Counted from the stretch's first letter, positions 51,476-61,291 are shown. The stretch is 64,000 bases of DNA from Paenibacillus glycanilyticus (GCF_030161375.1 NZ_BSSQ01000024.1:61844-125843), one strand, 5' to 3'. Made by a program: numbers and translations. Notes: generated by a model from the letters alone, not told the origin.

Positions 51476-53041
51476 CTATATCCCTGCAATTAATCGGGTA
51501 CCCTTAAGTTCGTTGTACTTCGCTACCTTGGAGTCAAATACCGATTTGCCTCCTTTCTTCTTCCACGTCTCGACGTAGTCGCCCCAGTTATCCAGCGGCT
51601 CACGGCCTGTAACAAACTGAATGAACATCTCTTCCTCGTATTTCGCTACTTCGGCGCCATAAGTCTTATATTCTTCGGTAAGCGGAATTCCGTAGAAAAT
51701 ATCCGAATACAACGTATAGTTCGAAGCGGCATCGATAAAGCGGTTGTTCTCCCTCTCTACCGGATCCTTCGTGGCAGCTCCCATCTGCTGGACCAGATCG
51801 ATGCGGGATACGATCTGGCTGAGCGGGTCCAGCCACTTCTCGTCGTAAGCTAGCTGACCTTCCGTCGTTCTTGGCTCGGTCGCGGACGTATAATGAGTCC
51901 CTTTAATTCCGAATTTCGCCAGTTCCCATCCTTCTTGCGTAGACAAGTAATCCAAGAATCGAACAGCAGCTTCCGGATGCCCGGATTTTGCGGATATCGC
52001 GATCCCTGCACCGATCTTGCCGAAGGAAAACATGCCGCTCTTGCCGTCGGGACCAGCTAGGGCAGGCAGAATTGGGGCCCATTTTGCACCCGGAACGATT
52101 TCGTTCATTTTTAGTTGCTGCATCAACTGCTGCGGAGCAATTGACCACCAGGCGTTGAAATAGCCAATCTTGCCCTGCGCCGCTTTCATTAACGATTGAT
52201 CGGACTTCATTGTGAACAATTCGGGATCGATGACCTTCTCGTCCCATAGTTTCTTAATATAGGCAATAGCCGCCTTATACTCCGGCGATATCGCAACGGG
52301 AACGATCCTTTCCCCTTTGACATAACTAGCCATCGGAGTGCTGCCGCCAATAAAACCCGGCCCGATGCCAAACGCGCCAAAGATCGGCATAAACGTCTCG
52401 CTATAAGTGTTCGCGACGCCTAGCCCGTACGTGTCGCTTTGGCCATTGCCATCCGGGTCATCAAACGTGAACGCTTTCATAATGGCTTCGAATTCGTCCA
52501 AGTTCGTCGGCATGCTCAGATTGAGCTTGTCTAGCCAGTCCTTTCGAATGACAGGTACCTCTTTGCCCGCAACATTTTCGTAAGGGATGACATATTGCTT
52601 TCCCTTATATTTGGTAAGCTCCCATAAATCAGCCGGGATATTCTTTTTCAAATTCGGCGCGTAGCGGTCCAAGTATTCCGACAAGTCCAGGAAGAGACCT
52701 TGATCCGCATAATTCTGATAATCGAAGGAACCCAGACGGCTGATGTCCGGGATGTCCCCGGATGCGGCAAGCACGTTATATTTGCTATTGAAGTCGTTGT
52801 TCGGGTACATCGTGACATTCAGTTTGACGCCCGTACGCTCTTCCAGCTCTTTGGTAGCCGGATTGTCGTCCTTCCATACCCGACCGAGGTCGGGCTGGAT
52901 GATAGAGAGCGACACGGTAGAATTTTGCTTGGAATCTTCATCGATCGGAATGGACCCTGCCGATGAGGAACTGCCGCTAGCGCAACCGGTAACCCAGACG
53001 ATGGTAAAGCACAGGGTGAACAACGCGTTTTTTTTCATCAT
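51476..53041 (-). CDS. Solute-binding lipoprotein A of the glycan locus
   Basis: 521 aa; lipobox VTGC with Cys near residue 20. The body is nearly the same as the protein encoded at 58789-60405 (shared WKDDN, MYPNNDFNSKY, ADLWELTKYKGKQ-type segments and the end SKVAKYNELKGT). It contains the calcium-loop-like DDPDGNGQSDTYGLG. Lies after the two permeases, 73 nt past the second, and before the membrane AraC gene. The two copies may bind different oligosaccharides. Confidence 0.9.
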   Translation of the reverse strand: MMKKNALFTLCFTIVWVTGCASGSSSSAGSIPIDEDSKQNSTVSLSIIQPDLGRVWKDDNPATKELEERTGVKLNVTMYPNNDFNSKYNVLAASGDIPDISRLGSFDYQNYADQGLFLDLSEYLDRYAPNLKKNIPADLWELTKYKGKQYVIPYENVAGKEVPVIRKDWLDKLNLSMPTNLDEFEAIMKAFTFDDPDGNGQSDTYGLGVANTYSETFMPIFGAFGIGPGFIGGSTPMASYVKGERIVPVAISPEYKAAIAYIKKLWDEKVIDPELFTMKSDQSLMKAAQGKIGYFNAWWSIAPQQLMQQLKMNEIVPGAKWAPILPALAGPDGKSGMFSFGKIGAGIAISAKSGHPEAAVRFLDYLSTQEGWELAKFGIKGTHYTSATEPRTTEGQLAYDEKWLDPLSQIVSRIDLVQQMGAATKDPVERENNRFIDAASNYTLYSDIFYGIPLTEEYKTYGAEVAKYEEEMFIQFVTGREPLDNWGDYVETWKKKGGKSVFDSKVAKYNELKGTRLIAGI

Positions 53042-53114
53042 TGTTCTGAGCTCCCCTCCCTCTGAGTGTTATTTTTTTCATTATAAGCCAAAGTCTTGTT
53101 TATCACCTAGTCTT

Positions 53115-53987
53115 TTATCCTTTAACAGAACCTACCATCAAGCCTTGGACAAAGTACTTCTGTAGAAATGGATAGACGAGCACAATCGGCAACGCTGACA
53201 TCATGATGGTTGCGGCACGAATCGTCTCGACCGGGGGAGGTAGACTATCACCGCTTAGCTGGTCGATGGAAAACGTGTACATTTTACGCAAAATGAGCTG
53301 TAACGTGGATAAATCCGGATTGTTAATATAAATAATGACGTTGATATATTCGTTCCAATGCCCTACTCCGTAAAAAAGGGCAAGCGTGGCGATAATCGGC
53401 AGCGATAACGGCAGCATAATTCGAAACATGATCCCAAGCTCGGAGCAACCATCTATTCGGGCCGATTCTCTTAATTCCGTCGGAACTCCTTGGAAGAAGT
53501 TGCGCATAAGAATCAAGAGCCATGCATTAATGGCGGAAGGGAGAATCAACGCCCATACGGTATCGACCAGATGCAGCGATCGAACGACGAGATAGGACGG
53601 GATAAGTCCGCCGCTATACAGCATTGCGATGAGCACGATCATCATCATCCCGTTCCGGCCGGGTAAATCCCGGTTTGACAAGACGTACGCGCCAAGCGAA
53701 GTCATGATCAGGTTGATCAAGGTGCCGACGACCGTAATGAAGATTGTTACCCCATAGGCGTGTAGCAACCCCGAATATCGAATGACATAACGGTAGCTGT
53801 CGAGATGGATGGACTTGGGATATAGAAGCATCCCGTTGTTCTCTACGATATCTTTCATGTTTGCAAACGAAACGAACAATACATTCAGAAACGGATACAA
53901 TGTCGTAATGCCAACGATCGTCAAGAACGCCCATATGAAGTAGTCTGTCTTTCCGGGCTTGGTGAGATTGCCGGTACGTCCTACCAT
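53115..53987 (-). CDS. ABC carbohydrate permease, YtcP type, glycan locus
   Basis: 290 aa, six predicted TM helices, EAA loop RESARIDGCSELGIMFRIML and C-terminus KYFVQGLMVGSVKG. Its start overlaps the first permease by 7 nt, so the two are made together. It should import the ligand of the two flanking binding proteins, with an ATPase encoded elsewhere. Confidence 0.92.
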   Translation of the reverse strand: MVGRTGNLTKPGKTDYFIWAFLTIVGITTLYPFLNVLFVSFANMKDIVENNGMLLYPKSIHLDSYRYVIRYSGLLHAYGVTIFITVVGTLINLIMTSLGAYVLSNRDLPGRNGMMMIVLIAMLYSGGLIPSYLVVRSLHLVDTVWALILPSAINAWLLILMRNFFQGVPTELRESARIDGCSELGIMFRIMLPLSLPIIATLALFYGVGHWNEYINVIIYINNPDLSTLQLILRKMYTFSIDQLSGDSLPPPVETIRAATIMMSALPIVLVYPFLQKYFVQGLMVGSVKG

Positions 53988-54955
53988 ATCCCGCCCTCCT
54001 CATCGATTTTCTTGGCCAACCGGTTTGCAATTACAACAAGCAGCAGCGCAATGACCGAACGGAAAAAGCCTACGGCCGCCGCATAGCTGAAGTTGTTGAT
54101 ATTCAGCAGACCAACCCGATAGATATAGTAATCCAGCACTTCCGCAACCGACGATACTTGAGGGTTGATCATGACGAGAACTTGTTCGAAGCTCACGCTT
54201 AGCAAACCGCCCAAGCTCATGATGAACATGATACTGATGACGCTGCGAATACCGGGAAGCGTGATATGCCACAAACGTTGCATGCGGTTTGCCCCGTCCA
54301 TCGCAGACGCTTCATATAGATGCGGATCGACCTTGGTTAATGCAGCCAGGAAAATAATCGCGTTCCACCCAATCTCCTTCCAGAGCGCGCTTCCAACAAA
54401 CATCGTACGGAAATATTCGGTCGAAGAAAGGAACGGAACCGTATCGCCGAACGCCGACTTCAGCAGCGCGTTTATGAGACCCGTCTCCGAGAAGAAGTTG
54501 TACATCAAGCCGTATACGACGACCCAAGACACAAAATGCGGCAAATAGGAGATCGTTTGGAACACACGCCGCCACTTGGCAAATCGCATCTCGTACATCA
54601 ACACGGCGAATAGGATTGGAGCTGGAAACCCAAATAAAGTCCGGTAGAACGCCAGAACGATCGTATTGTTAAAGACGACCCAGAAATCCCCGTTCTCGAT
54701 AAATCTATTAAAATGCTTCAAACCCGCCCACGGACTGCCGTAGATGCCGTCCATGAAATTGTAATCTTTGAACGCAATAATACCGCCGATCATCGGCGCA
54801 TAATGGAAAATGACATAATACGCGAGTACAGGAACAAACAACGCGTAAAGCGAACCGTAACGTTTCATGACGTTTTTGAATTTGCGCTTTTTCCGCACCG
54901 GCACTTGTACCTGCGCCGGATTCGCATATATGCTCTGGCTTGCACTAGATTTCAA
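53981..54955 (-). CDS. ABC carbohydrate permease, LplB type, glycan locus
   Basis: 324 aa; a basic cytoplasmic start (VRKKRKFKNVMKRYG), six predicted TM helices beginning at LYALFVPVLAYYVIFHYAP, and the EAA loop YEASAMDGANRMQRLWHITL. First gene downstream of the promoter module at 54986-55122, so the permeases can be expressed separately from the 60.4-kb binding protein and glycosidase. Confidence 0.92.
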   Translation of the reverse strand: MKSSASQSIYANPAQVQVPVRKKRKFKNVMKRYGSLYALFVPVLAYYVIFHYAPMIGGIIAFKDYNFMDGIYGSPWAGLKHFNRFIENGDFWVVFNNTIVLAFYRTLFGFPAPILFAVLMYEMRFAKWRRVFQTISYLPHFVSWVVVYGLMYNFFSETGLINALLKSAFGDTVPFLSSTEYFRTMFVGSALWKEIGWNAIIFLAALTKVDPHLYEASAMDGANRMQRLWHITLPGIRSVISIMFIMSLGGLLSVSFEQVLVMINPQVSSVAEVLDYYIYRVGLLNINNFSYAAAVGFFRSVIALLLVVIANRLAKKIDEEGGIW

Positions 54956-54985
54956 CTTCCATCCACTCCTTCAGAGTTTTTTGTT

Positions 54986-54999
54986 GTAAGCGATTTCTA
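54986..54999. promoter_or_regulatory. cre-like site before the permease unit
   Basis: TGTAAGCGATTTCT, one or two terminal mismatches from the CcpA consensus, 80 bp from the operator at 55079. Confidence 0.4.
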
Positions 55000-55078
55000 T
55001 ATTAGTCGTCTTTAGCCGCATTCGTATCATCCCACCCGATCTGGGATCGAGCTAGCGGAGAAAGCGCGGATCTCTAGC

Positions 55079-55122
55079 CTTTTCGCTGATTAAGCGGATT
55101 GGATAAAAAGAATTGATTTGGT
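55079..55122. promoter_or_regulatory. Shared operator, copy B
   Basis: Begins CTTTTCGCTGATTAAGC, then GGATTGGA and, later, GATTTGGT. On the minus strand it contains two CCAA-starting units 19 bp apart. Twenty-one of the first 25 bases match copy A at 60539-60563, and the match continues to base 44. Confidence 0.6.
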
Positions 55123-55134
55123 GTATTGAAAGAA

Positions 55135-55157
55135 CAAGGGACCACCTGAGCGGTCCC
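55135..55157 (-). terminator. Terminator of the large glycosidase gene
   Basis: GGGACC (55138-55143) pairs with GGTCCC (about 55151-55156); on the minus strand TTGTTCTTT follows, 40 nt past the stop. Confidence 0.6.
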
Positions 55158-55197
55158 CATTGTCCATACTTTGTTCGAACCTCGTCTCGCCCCTGTC

Positions 55198-58100
55198 TTA
55201 CTCCAGCCGAATCGTGTTCTTGATCGCTGTGGCTTGGCATATCAAATAATCCGCTTGCTCTTGCGTCAACTTCTTGCCTCTTTGCGCTTCCGTGCTATTC
55301 GCGAATGCGTTCAGTTGATTAATCGCGGCCTTGCTGTTTCCCTTGCTTAAAGAATCACTAACATTTTCCAACTTGGAGATGAGCGGATTACGGCCGTTCG
55401 CTACTAAATAATTACTGATGTAAGCGATTGTTTCGGTGATGATATCGTTGGCTGATTTAGCTGGTTCAGGCTCTGTCGCTGTTATGACGGTAACGTTCGA
55501 CTGAGCCGAGACCAGCCTTCCGTTCACATCAAACCCCTTCACCAATAACGCATGATCACCGGAAGTAAGCTGCGCGGTTGCCGTAACGGTCTGACCGCTT
55601 ATTTGATGCGTGACCGGTGCGCCGTCTACCAATACTTGAACGGTACCCGTGTCAATCGGTATCTCTCCTTGCACAAGCTCGGCTGAGATCGTTACCGTTC
55701 CTGCCGTTACTTCATCGCTTGGAGCCGGTGCGATATTGGCGATTTTGCTGTACATCCCAGAATCAGGCTGCACGTATACGCCTAAATTTCTTACTTTATA
55801 GGACACCTGAGTCGCCGTTCTGGAGTTGATGCCAATGCTGAACTTATTAATCTGATCCGGATCAAGATGGAAGTTGTCGTCCGGAGTGCCAAAGGTCGCG
55901 AAGTCCGACCAAGGGATCTTCACAGATTGCCATCCACCCGTCGGAACAATACCCGCGGAAGTGAAATATTCCGCTCCGTTGTTCTCGTACATAAAGCTCC
56001 GAATCACGACGCCGTCCACCGGGGCATCAAAATAAACGTCAAACGTAATCCCTTCCGAATCGGCAAAGGTTACGCCAGGCGGCAACGTAAACCGCGGATA
56101 CGTCCACTTATCCCCACTGCCGAAGTTGTAGTTAAATTGAATTTCTCCCGGCGAAGGCGTAGTCATCGTACTGCTCGAGCCGGCAGACAGATTCGTTGCC
56201 CATTGAGCAGGATCGTCATATGCCGGCACCAACACGTTTGGCTCGACGATCTTGTTCTCATTTGAAGCAATCATTGTTATCGACTTGGAGGTCGAATGAC
56301 CATCAAATGCTCCTTGGAAAACAACCGGGAACTTTACGTCAGCAGCCACGGCATCGCTGCCGGTCAAGCTAAACGTTAAGGTCTCCATGGAGTAAGGAGC
56401 AATCGTCACCTCTTGAGACGGATCAGATAAATTCCAGCCGCCGTATGTGGTGCCCGTAATCGTTCCGCTCATCGGAGCAGCGTTGAAGTTGTAAACATCC
56501 AGGTTAACTTCCGTATTCGCTAGCTTATCTAGCGAATACCCGTTTGTCTTGGCTTTTACCGCGGCAGACTCCGGATACCTTTGTACAAGCACCACCCGCT
56601 CCGCCGCATCGAGCGCGGGCGCATGAGGCGTAGGTACGGCATATGCAGGGTTAGACAAACCTGGCCAATTGCCCGATATGCGCAAATAGTGAATGTCCGG
56701 CCCCGACATCAAATCATAATCTCCGGAAGAAGAAGCGACTTGCTGCTCCCTGCCCATAATGTCGGTCAAGAGCGCATTGCCTTTTCCCGCATGCAAGGTC
56801 AGAGAAGTATCGTTCTCGCTCCAATAGGCGACTATGCTATCCGTTCCGTCCTTGAACGCGTAGCTCTTCACGCCCTCGGGTATATTATGCAGCTGACCCA
56901 AATAGACGGCTTCGCCCAACGCGTTTGTCATAGCGGCTTCCGCGTTAATCGAGGCGTAAGGCGTTCCTTGCGAGGAGAAGCTTCCCCACGACATGCCGTT
57001 CTCCAGATAATAAGGGAATACGAACCAGAAATGTTTGTCGACTCCCATCGCGATGGATTCAATTGTCGACGTCGCCAAGTATCTGGCCTGTGTCTGAAGC
57101 TGCTCTTTCGTCAACGTTTGGTCCCCGTTATTGAACTTCAGCGAAATACCGGATTCGGTGACATAGATCGGTTTCCCGTCCAATCCATACCCTTTGATCA
57201 TTTCGGCGTTAACGGCAAAGGTTGGAGGCGTATCTAAAATTTTAGTGTTTTCGTTGTCGTTGCGATGACCGTGAAAGTTATAAATATCGATATAATCGGC
57301 AATATCATTCTGCATAAGCTGTTCCACGTAATTTCCCGGCGGATAAGCGATGCCGGCCAGCGCGACTTGCGTGGGCACGCCTGCATCTCTTGCGGCGATG
57401 GTCGTCGCCTTCAGGAAGGCGGCATATTGGTCGGCCGGTTCGCTTTCAGCCGTATAGCCGATGTCCGGCTCGTTCCAGAACTCCCAATCCGATTGGCTTC
57501 CGTAATGCGAGACGGAAGATTTGGCCAATTCGTACGCGTCCAGCAAATTTCGAGGCAAGTTTTTACCCGCGTCCTTGGCCCATGTCGGCGCAATATGGTT
57601 AAGCTCCAGCACACGGATGCCGTAATTTGCGTATGCTTCGTTGTAGGGATCGTACTTACTGAAATCCGTAGTACCCGGAGCGCTGCTGATCGAGTTCCAA
57701 TGCATCCGCTCGCGGACGTAATCGACGCCCGTCAACCAGATTGCTCGAGCATAGTCCGGCGCATCCGCGGCAGGAAATAAGGACCCGCCGGCAGCATCTA
57801 CCGCGAAGGGTGAATCTTGAACCGTTCGGCGCTCGGAATGATCCATAACGACCGATAAGTATTGTTGAATCGGTTGACCGTTCTCGTCCGCTTCCGCGGT
57901 AATCGTATAGTGGCCGCGTTGCAGCTGCGGCAAAGTGAAAGTATAAGAAGGGACGTTTTCGGTGAAGGCAACGCGATTCTGTGCGACAACGGTACCGAAG
58001 TAGTCTTCGACTTGGTAGTAAAGGTTATGTCCTTGGCTTGAGTCATCCGTGAAATCAATCGTAACCTGCTTGTCGTCGCTCTCTTGGAACAAAAGATTTG

Positions 58101-58713
58101 GCGCATCGGCGCTTATGCCATGCAATCCCCAAGGCAGTTTTGTAAGCTGCATGGCATCCAAGAAGAAGTATAGTCGCCCATCCTGTTGCCTACCGCTTTG
58201 AATCCGGAAAGAAATTTTGTTCGTTCCTTCGTGGAGCGTCACCGGAAGCAGCTTATATTTGTAGAACAAATTGGCCGGCGATGATAGTTGACCCGTTTGG
58301 GTGGCAGCAGAAGCATTAACGTCGTAGTATTCACCATCGTTAATCTTGATTTGATATGGCGAAACATGGCCCATGCTAATTGGCGAAGCCACGATGTCCA
58401 GTCCGTACGTTCCCGGAACGGATACGTTGAACTCGTAGTCCGCGATGTACCCGCTCTCGGGAATCGAAGCCCCCGCCAAACTTTTGAAGAACAGAAAATC
58501 GTTATTGCTTAGTTCCGTGCTGTTGCCCCTTAACGAATCCCTCTCGCTCTTTGGCACCGTTGTCTGGTTGACCGAAGTATACTGTTCCCCTTCGATCGTA
58601 ATGGCTGGCAAGTCGGGTAATACGGAATCAGAGGAAGCCTGAATCGGAAGCGCTAGCAAGAATTGCGATGCGATCCAAAGCACAAGTACGAGGAACGACA
58701 TACGTTTTCTCAC
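55198..58713 (-). CDS. Large secreted clan-A glycoside hydrolase with accessory modules and FIMAH domain
   Basis: 1171 aa. Signal peptide about 1-27; an N-terminal CBM6/35-like sandwich (about 38-192); a TIM-barrel hydrolase (about 310-640) with acid/base Glu415 in DWEFWNEPDIG and nucleophile Glu520 in IYVTESGISL, GH39/GH5-like; an Ig-like segment; a carbohydrate-binding sandwich (about 840-990); a further Ig-like unit; and a C-terminal FIMAH domain (about 1090-1171; KAAINQLNAFAN). Family is not certain. Behind binding protein B by 75 nt, so exported degradation and uptake are co-expressed. Confidence 0.82.
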   Translation of the reverse strand: MRKRMSFLVLVLWIASQFLLALPIQASSDSVLPDLPAITIEGEQYTSVNQTTVPKSERDSLRGNSTELSNNDFLFFKSLAGASIPESGYIADYEFNVSVPGTYGLDIVASPISMGHVSPYQIKINDGEYYDVNASAATQTGQLSSPANLFYKYKLLPVTLHEGTNKISFRIQSGRQQDGRLYFFLDAMQLTKLPWGLHGISADAPNLLFQESDDKQVTIDFTDDSSQGHNLYYQVEDYFGTVVAQNRVAFTENVPSYTFTLPQLQRGHYTITAEADENGQPIQQYLSVVMDHSERRTVQDSPFAVDAAGGSLFPAADAPDYARAIWLTGVDYVRERMHWNSISSAPGTTDFSKYDPYNEAYANYGIRVLELNHIAPTWAKDAGKNLPRNLLDAYELAKSSVSHYGSQSDWEFWNEPDIGYTAESEPADQYAAFLKATTIAARDAGVPTQVALAGIAYPPGNYVEQLMQNDIADYIDIYNFHGHRNDNENTKILDTPPTFAVNAEMIKGYGLDGKPIYVTESGISLKFNNGDQTLTKEQLQTQARYLATSTIESIAMGVDKHFWFVFPYYLENGMSWGSFSSQGTPYASINAEAAMTNALGEAVYLGQLHNIPEGVKSYAFKDGTDSIVAYWSENDTSLTLHAGKGNALLTDIMGREQQVASSSGDYDLMSGPDIHYLRISGNWPGLSNPAYAVPTPHAPALDAAERVVLVQRYPESAAVKAKTNGYSLDKLANTEVNLDVYNFNAAPMSGTITGTTYGGWNLSDPSQEVTIAPYSMETLTFSLTGSDAVAADVKFPVVFQGAFDGHSTSKSITMIASNENKIVEPNVLVPAYDDPAQWATNLSAGSSSTMTTPSPGEIQFNYNFGSGDKWTYPRFTLPPGVTFADSEGITFDVYFDAPVDGVVIRSFMYENNGAEYFTSAGIVPTGGWQSVKIPWSDFATFGTPDDNFHLDPDQINKFSIGINSRTATQVSYKVRNLGVYVQPDSGMYSKIANIAPAPSDEVTAGTVTISAELVQGEIPIDTGTVQVLVDGAPVTHQISGQTVTATAQLTSGDHALLVKGFDVNGRLVSAQSNVTVITATEPEPAKSANDIITETIAYISNYLVANGRNPLISKLENVSDSLSKGNSKAAINQLNAFANSTEAQRGKKLTQEQADYLICQATAIKNTIRLE

Positions 58714-58733
58714 GATCGAACTCTCCCTTATTT

Positions 58734-58779
58734 AACACGAAATACCGGGCATCTTAAGCGATATCCCGGCATCCGTGTT
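58734..58779 (-). other. Intercistronic hairpin between binding protein B and the glycosidase
   Basis: AACACGA with nearby CCGGG pairs with CCCGG and CGTGTT, flanking an unpaired loop. With no T-run it is more likely an mRNA stabiliser or partial attenuator that raises binding-protein over glycosidase output. Confidence 0.45.
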
Positions 58780-58788
58780 GTGATGGTC

Positions 58789-60405
58789 TTATACGCCGGA
58801 AACCATTTGCGTTCCCTTCAACTCGTTGTACTTCGCAACTTTGGAATCCAGAACCGACTTGCCGCCCTTTTTCTTCCAAGCCTCGACGTAGTCGTCCCAC
58901 TTGTCGAGCGACTCTTTGCCGGTGACGAACTTAATGAACATTTCCTCTTCAAACTTCGCTACGTCAGCGCCGTAAGTTTTGTGCTCATCCGTGAGCGGTA
59001 CGCCGTAGAAAACGTCCTGGTACAGCGTGTAGCTCGAAGCTGCATTAATAAAGCGGTTGTTCTCAATTTCCACCGGATCCTTTGTTGCTTCTCCGAGTTT
59101 TTGCACTAGATCTACGCGGGAAACGATTTGGCTGAGCGGATCAAGCCACTTCTCGTCGTATGCCTTCTGCCCTTCATCCGTTCTTGGCGCAGTCCACTCC
59201 GTATAATGCGTGCCTTTTACGCCCAACCGCGCCAGCTCCCAACCTTCTTGCGTGGACAGATAATCGAGGAACTGAATAGCTTCTTCCGGATGTTTCGACT
59301 TCGCGGATATCGCCATGCCGGCACCAACGTTGCCGAAGGAGTACATGCCGCTCTTGCCATCTGGTCCCGTCAAGCCGGGCAGTATCGGATCCCACTTCGC
59401 TTCCGGTACGATCTCGTTCATCTTCAACTGTTGAGTCAGCTGCTGAGGAGCGATCGACCACCAGGCGTTAAAGTAACCAATCTTGCCTTGAGCCACTTTT
59501 TGCAACGCTTGGTCCGACTTAATCGTGAACAACTCAGGGTCAACGACTTTTTCGTCCCACAGCTTCTTAATGTACTCAAGGGCCGCTTTGTACTCTGGGG
59601 ATACCGCAACAGGAACGATCGTATTGTCTTTGACGTAGCTAGCCATCGGCGTGCTGCCGCCGAACAAGCCGGGAGCGATTCCATAAGCGCCGAAGATCGG
59701 CATAAATGTCTCGCTGTAAGAGTTCGTAATCCCCATGCCGTACGTGTCGTTCTTCCCATTGCCGTCCGGGTCGTTAAACGTAAACGCTTTCAACATGGCT
59801 TCGAATTCATCCAGGTTCGTAGGCGCCTTTAACTGCAGTTTATCGAGCCAGTCCTTCCGCACGACCGGGACCTCTTTACCTGCGACGTTCTCGTATGGAA
59901 TGACGAATTGTTTGCCTTTGTATTTCGTCAGATCCCACAGATCCGCGGGAATGTTCTGCTTCAGATTCGGACCGTACTTATCGATTAAATCCGTCAGATC
60001 CATAAACAGTCCTTGATCCGCATAGTTCTGATAGTCGAAGCCGCCAAGACGGCTAAGATCCGGAATGTCGCCGGAGGCGGCAAGGACCGTATATTTGCTA
60101 TTGAAATCATTGTTTGGATACATGGTCACCTTCAGGTTAACGTTCGTTCTCGTTTCCAACTCTTTCGTCGCCGCGTTATCGTCTTTCCATACCCGTCCAA
60201 GGTCCGGCTCGGTAAGCGATATCGTTACGGGATCTTTCGATTGTTCGCTCGCCGCAGGCGAGGATGCATTTGTTGATGCGGATGCGGATGGGGACTCTGA
60301 ATTATTGGACGAATGGTTGTTGTCGTTCCCGCAAGCGGCCGTCAACGCGGCAAGCAAACTCAAGCTGCAGATGGAAGCTGCGCGGGTTCTAGTGATTTGT
60401 CTCAT
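58789..60405 (-). CDS. Solute-binding lipoprotein B of the glycan locus
   Basis: 538 aa; lipobox LTAAC with Cys near residue 25, a Ser/Ala-rich linker, then a body very similar to lipoprotein A (same YGMGITNSYSETFMPIFGAY-type and WWSIAPQQL segments and calcium-loop-like NDPDGNGKNDTYG). First gene after the operator at 60539-60582 and cre site at 60445-60458. A recent duplication of binding protein and promoter together is the simplest reading. Confidence 0.9.
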   Translation of the reverse strand: MRQITRTRAASICSLSLLAALTAACGNDNNHSSNNSESPSASASTNASSPAASEQSKDPVTISLTEPDLGRVWKDDNAATKELETRTNVNLKVTMYPNNDFNSKYTVLAASGDIPDLSRLGGFDYQNYADQGLFMDLTDLIDKYGPNLKQNIPADLWDLTKYKGKQFVIPYENVAGKEVPVVRKDWLDKLQLKAPTNLDEFEAMLKAFTFNDPDGNGKNDTYGMGITNSYSETFMPIFGAYGIAPGLFGGSTPMASYVKDNTIVPVAVSPEYKAALEYIKKLWDEKVVDPELFTIKSDQALQKVAQGKIGYFNAWWSIAPQQLTQQLKMNEIVPEAKWDPILPGLTGPDGKSGMYSFGNVGAGMAISAKSKHPEEAIQFLDYLSTQEGWELARLGVKGTHYTEWTAPRTDEGQKAYDEKWLDPLSQIVSRVDLVQKLGEATKDPVEIENNRFINAASSYTLYQDVFYGVPLTDEHKTYGADVAKFEEEMFIKFVTGKESLDKWDDYVEAWKKKGGKSVLDSKVAKYNELKGTQMVSGV

Positions 60406-60444
60406 ATGAACTCCCTCGATTCAATTAATTTCGGTCCGTGAACT

Positions 60445-60458
60445 TGAAAGCGATTTCA
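60445..60458. promoter_or_regulatory. cre site before binding protein B
   Basis: TGAAAGCGATTTCA fits the CcpA consensus at all fixed positions; 40 nt before the start codon. Confidence 0.6.
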
Positions 60459-60538
60459 ACTGCTACCGTACAAACCGTAATCGAATCATGACATGGTAAA
60501 CCGAACCCCATCTACGGGAGAAAACGCCGTTTTATCGT

Positions 60539-60582
60539 CTTTTCGCTGAATAAGCAGTTTGGACATATTCAATCAGTTTGGT
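60539..60582. promoter_or_regulatory. Shared operator, copy A
   Basis: Begins CTTTTCGCTGAATAAGC; CAGTTTGG occurs at 60555 and again at 60574, 19 bp apart. It lies 134 nt before binding protein B; copy B lies 124 nt before the permeases. Confidence 0.6.
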
Positions 60583-60602
60583 TCGTTGTAGGCAATCAGC
60601 CC

Positions 60603-60643
60603 AATAATAAAGCGGCCTCAGGGTGGTCGCCCCTCGGCCGCTT
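60603..60643 (-). terminator. Terminator of the acetyltransferase gene
   Basis: AAGCGGCC (60610-60617) pairs with GGCCGCTT (60636-60643); on the minus strand TATTATT follows. Confidence 0.7.
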
Positions 60644-60676
60644 CAGTGATGGTTCAGTTCATGGAATGGCTAATTA

Positions 60677-61291
60677 TTAACCCAAATCAGAGTAATCAAT
60701 TTTCCGATCTTTGAAATAATACTCTTTGTCATGATCGGAAACTTCCCGCAGCACCTTGCATGGATTTCCGACTGCGATTACGTTCGATGGAAGATCTTTT
60801 GTCACGATGCTTCCTGCGCCGATAACCGTGTTATCACCAATCGTAACGCCTGGCAGCAAAACCGCTCCCGCGCCAATCCAGCAATTTTTCCCGATTGTAA
60901 CGGGAGCATTAAATTGATACGCCTGTTGCCGTAGTTCTGGCTGGATCGGATGACCGGCCGTTGCCACGGTAACGTTTGGTCCAAACATGGTGTAATCTCC
61001 AACATAGATGTGGGTATCATCAACCAGCGTCAAATTAAAGTTCGCATAAATGTTTTTGCCGAAATGTACATGCTTACCGCCCCAATTGGAATGGAACGGC
61101 GGTTCAATATAACAATTCTCGCCGATCTCGGCAAACATTTCTTTCATCATTGCTACTCTTTTTTCGTATTCGGTTGGCCGCGTCCGGTTGAAATCATATA
61201 GACGATCCAGACACAGAGTTTGCTCTTTGGCCAGCTCCTCATTTCCAGGCAAATATAAACTACCGTTGTGAAGTTGTTCTTTAATGTTCAT
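60677..61291 (-). CDS. Maltose/galactoside O-acetyltransferase-like protein
   Basis: 204 aa left-handed beta-helix acyltransferase: N-terminal Maa-type cap (LCLDRLYDFNRTRPTEYEKR), then hexapeptide repeats (IYVGDYTMFGPNVTVATAGH with the catalytic His, GKNCWIGAGAVLLPGVTIGD, VIGAGSIVTKDLPSNVIAVG). Transfers acetyl from acetyl-CoA to a sugar 6-OH. ATG 61291 has GAGG 8 nt upstream. 42 nt after the MATE gene and probably co-transcribed. Confidence 0.9.
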   Translation of the reverse strand: MNIKEQLHNGSLYLPGNEELAKEQTLCLDRLYDFNRTRPTEYEKRVAMMKEMFAEIGENCYIEPPFHSNWGGKHVHFGKNIYANFNLTLVDDTHIYVGDYTMFGPNVTVATAGHPIQPELRQQAYQFNAPVTIGKNCWIGAGAVLLPGVTIGDNTVIGAGSIVTKDLPSNVIAVGNPCKVLREVSDHDKEYYFKDRKIDYSDLG

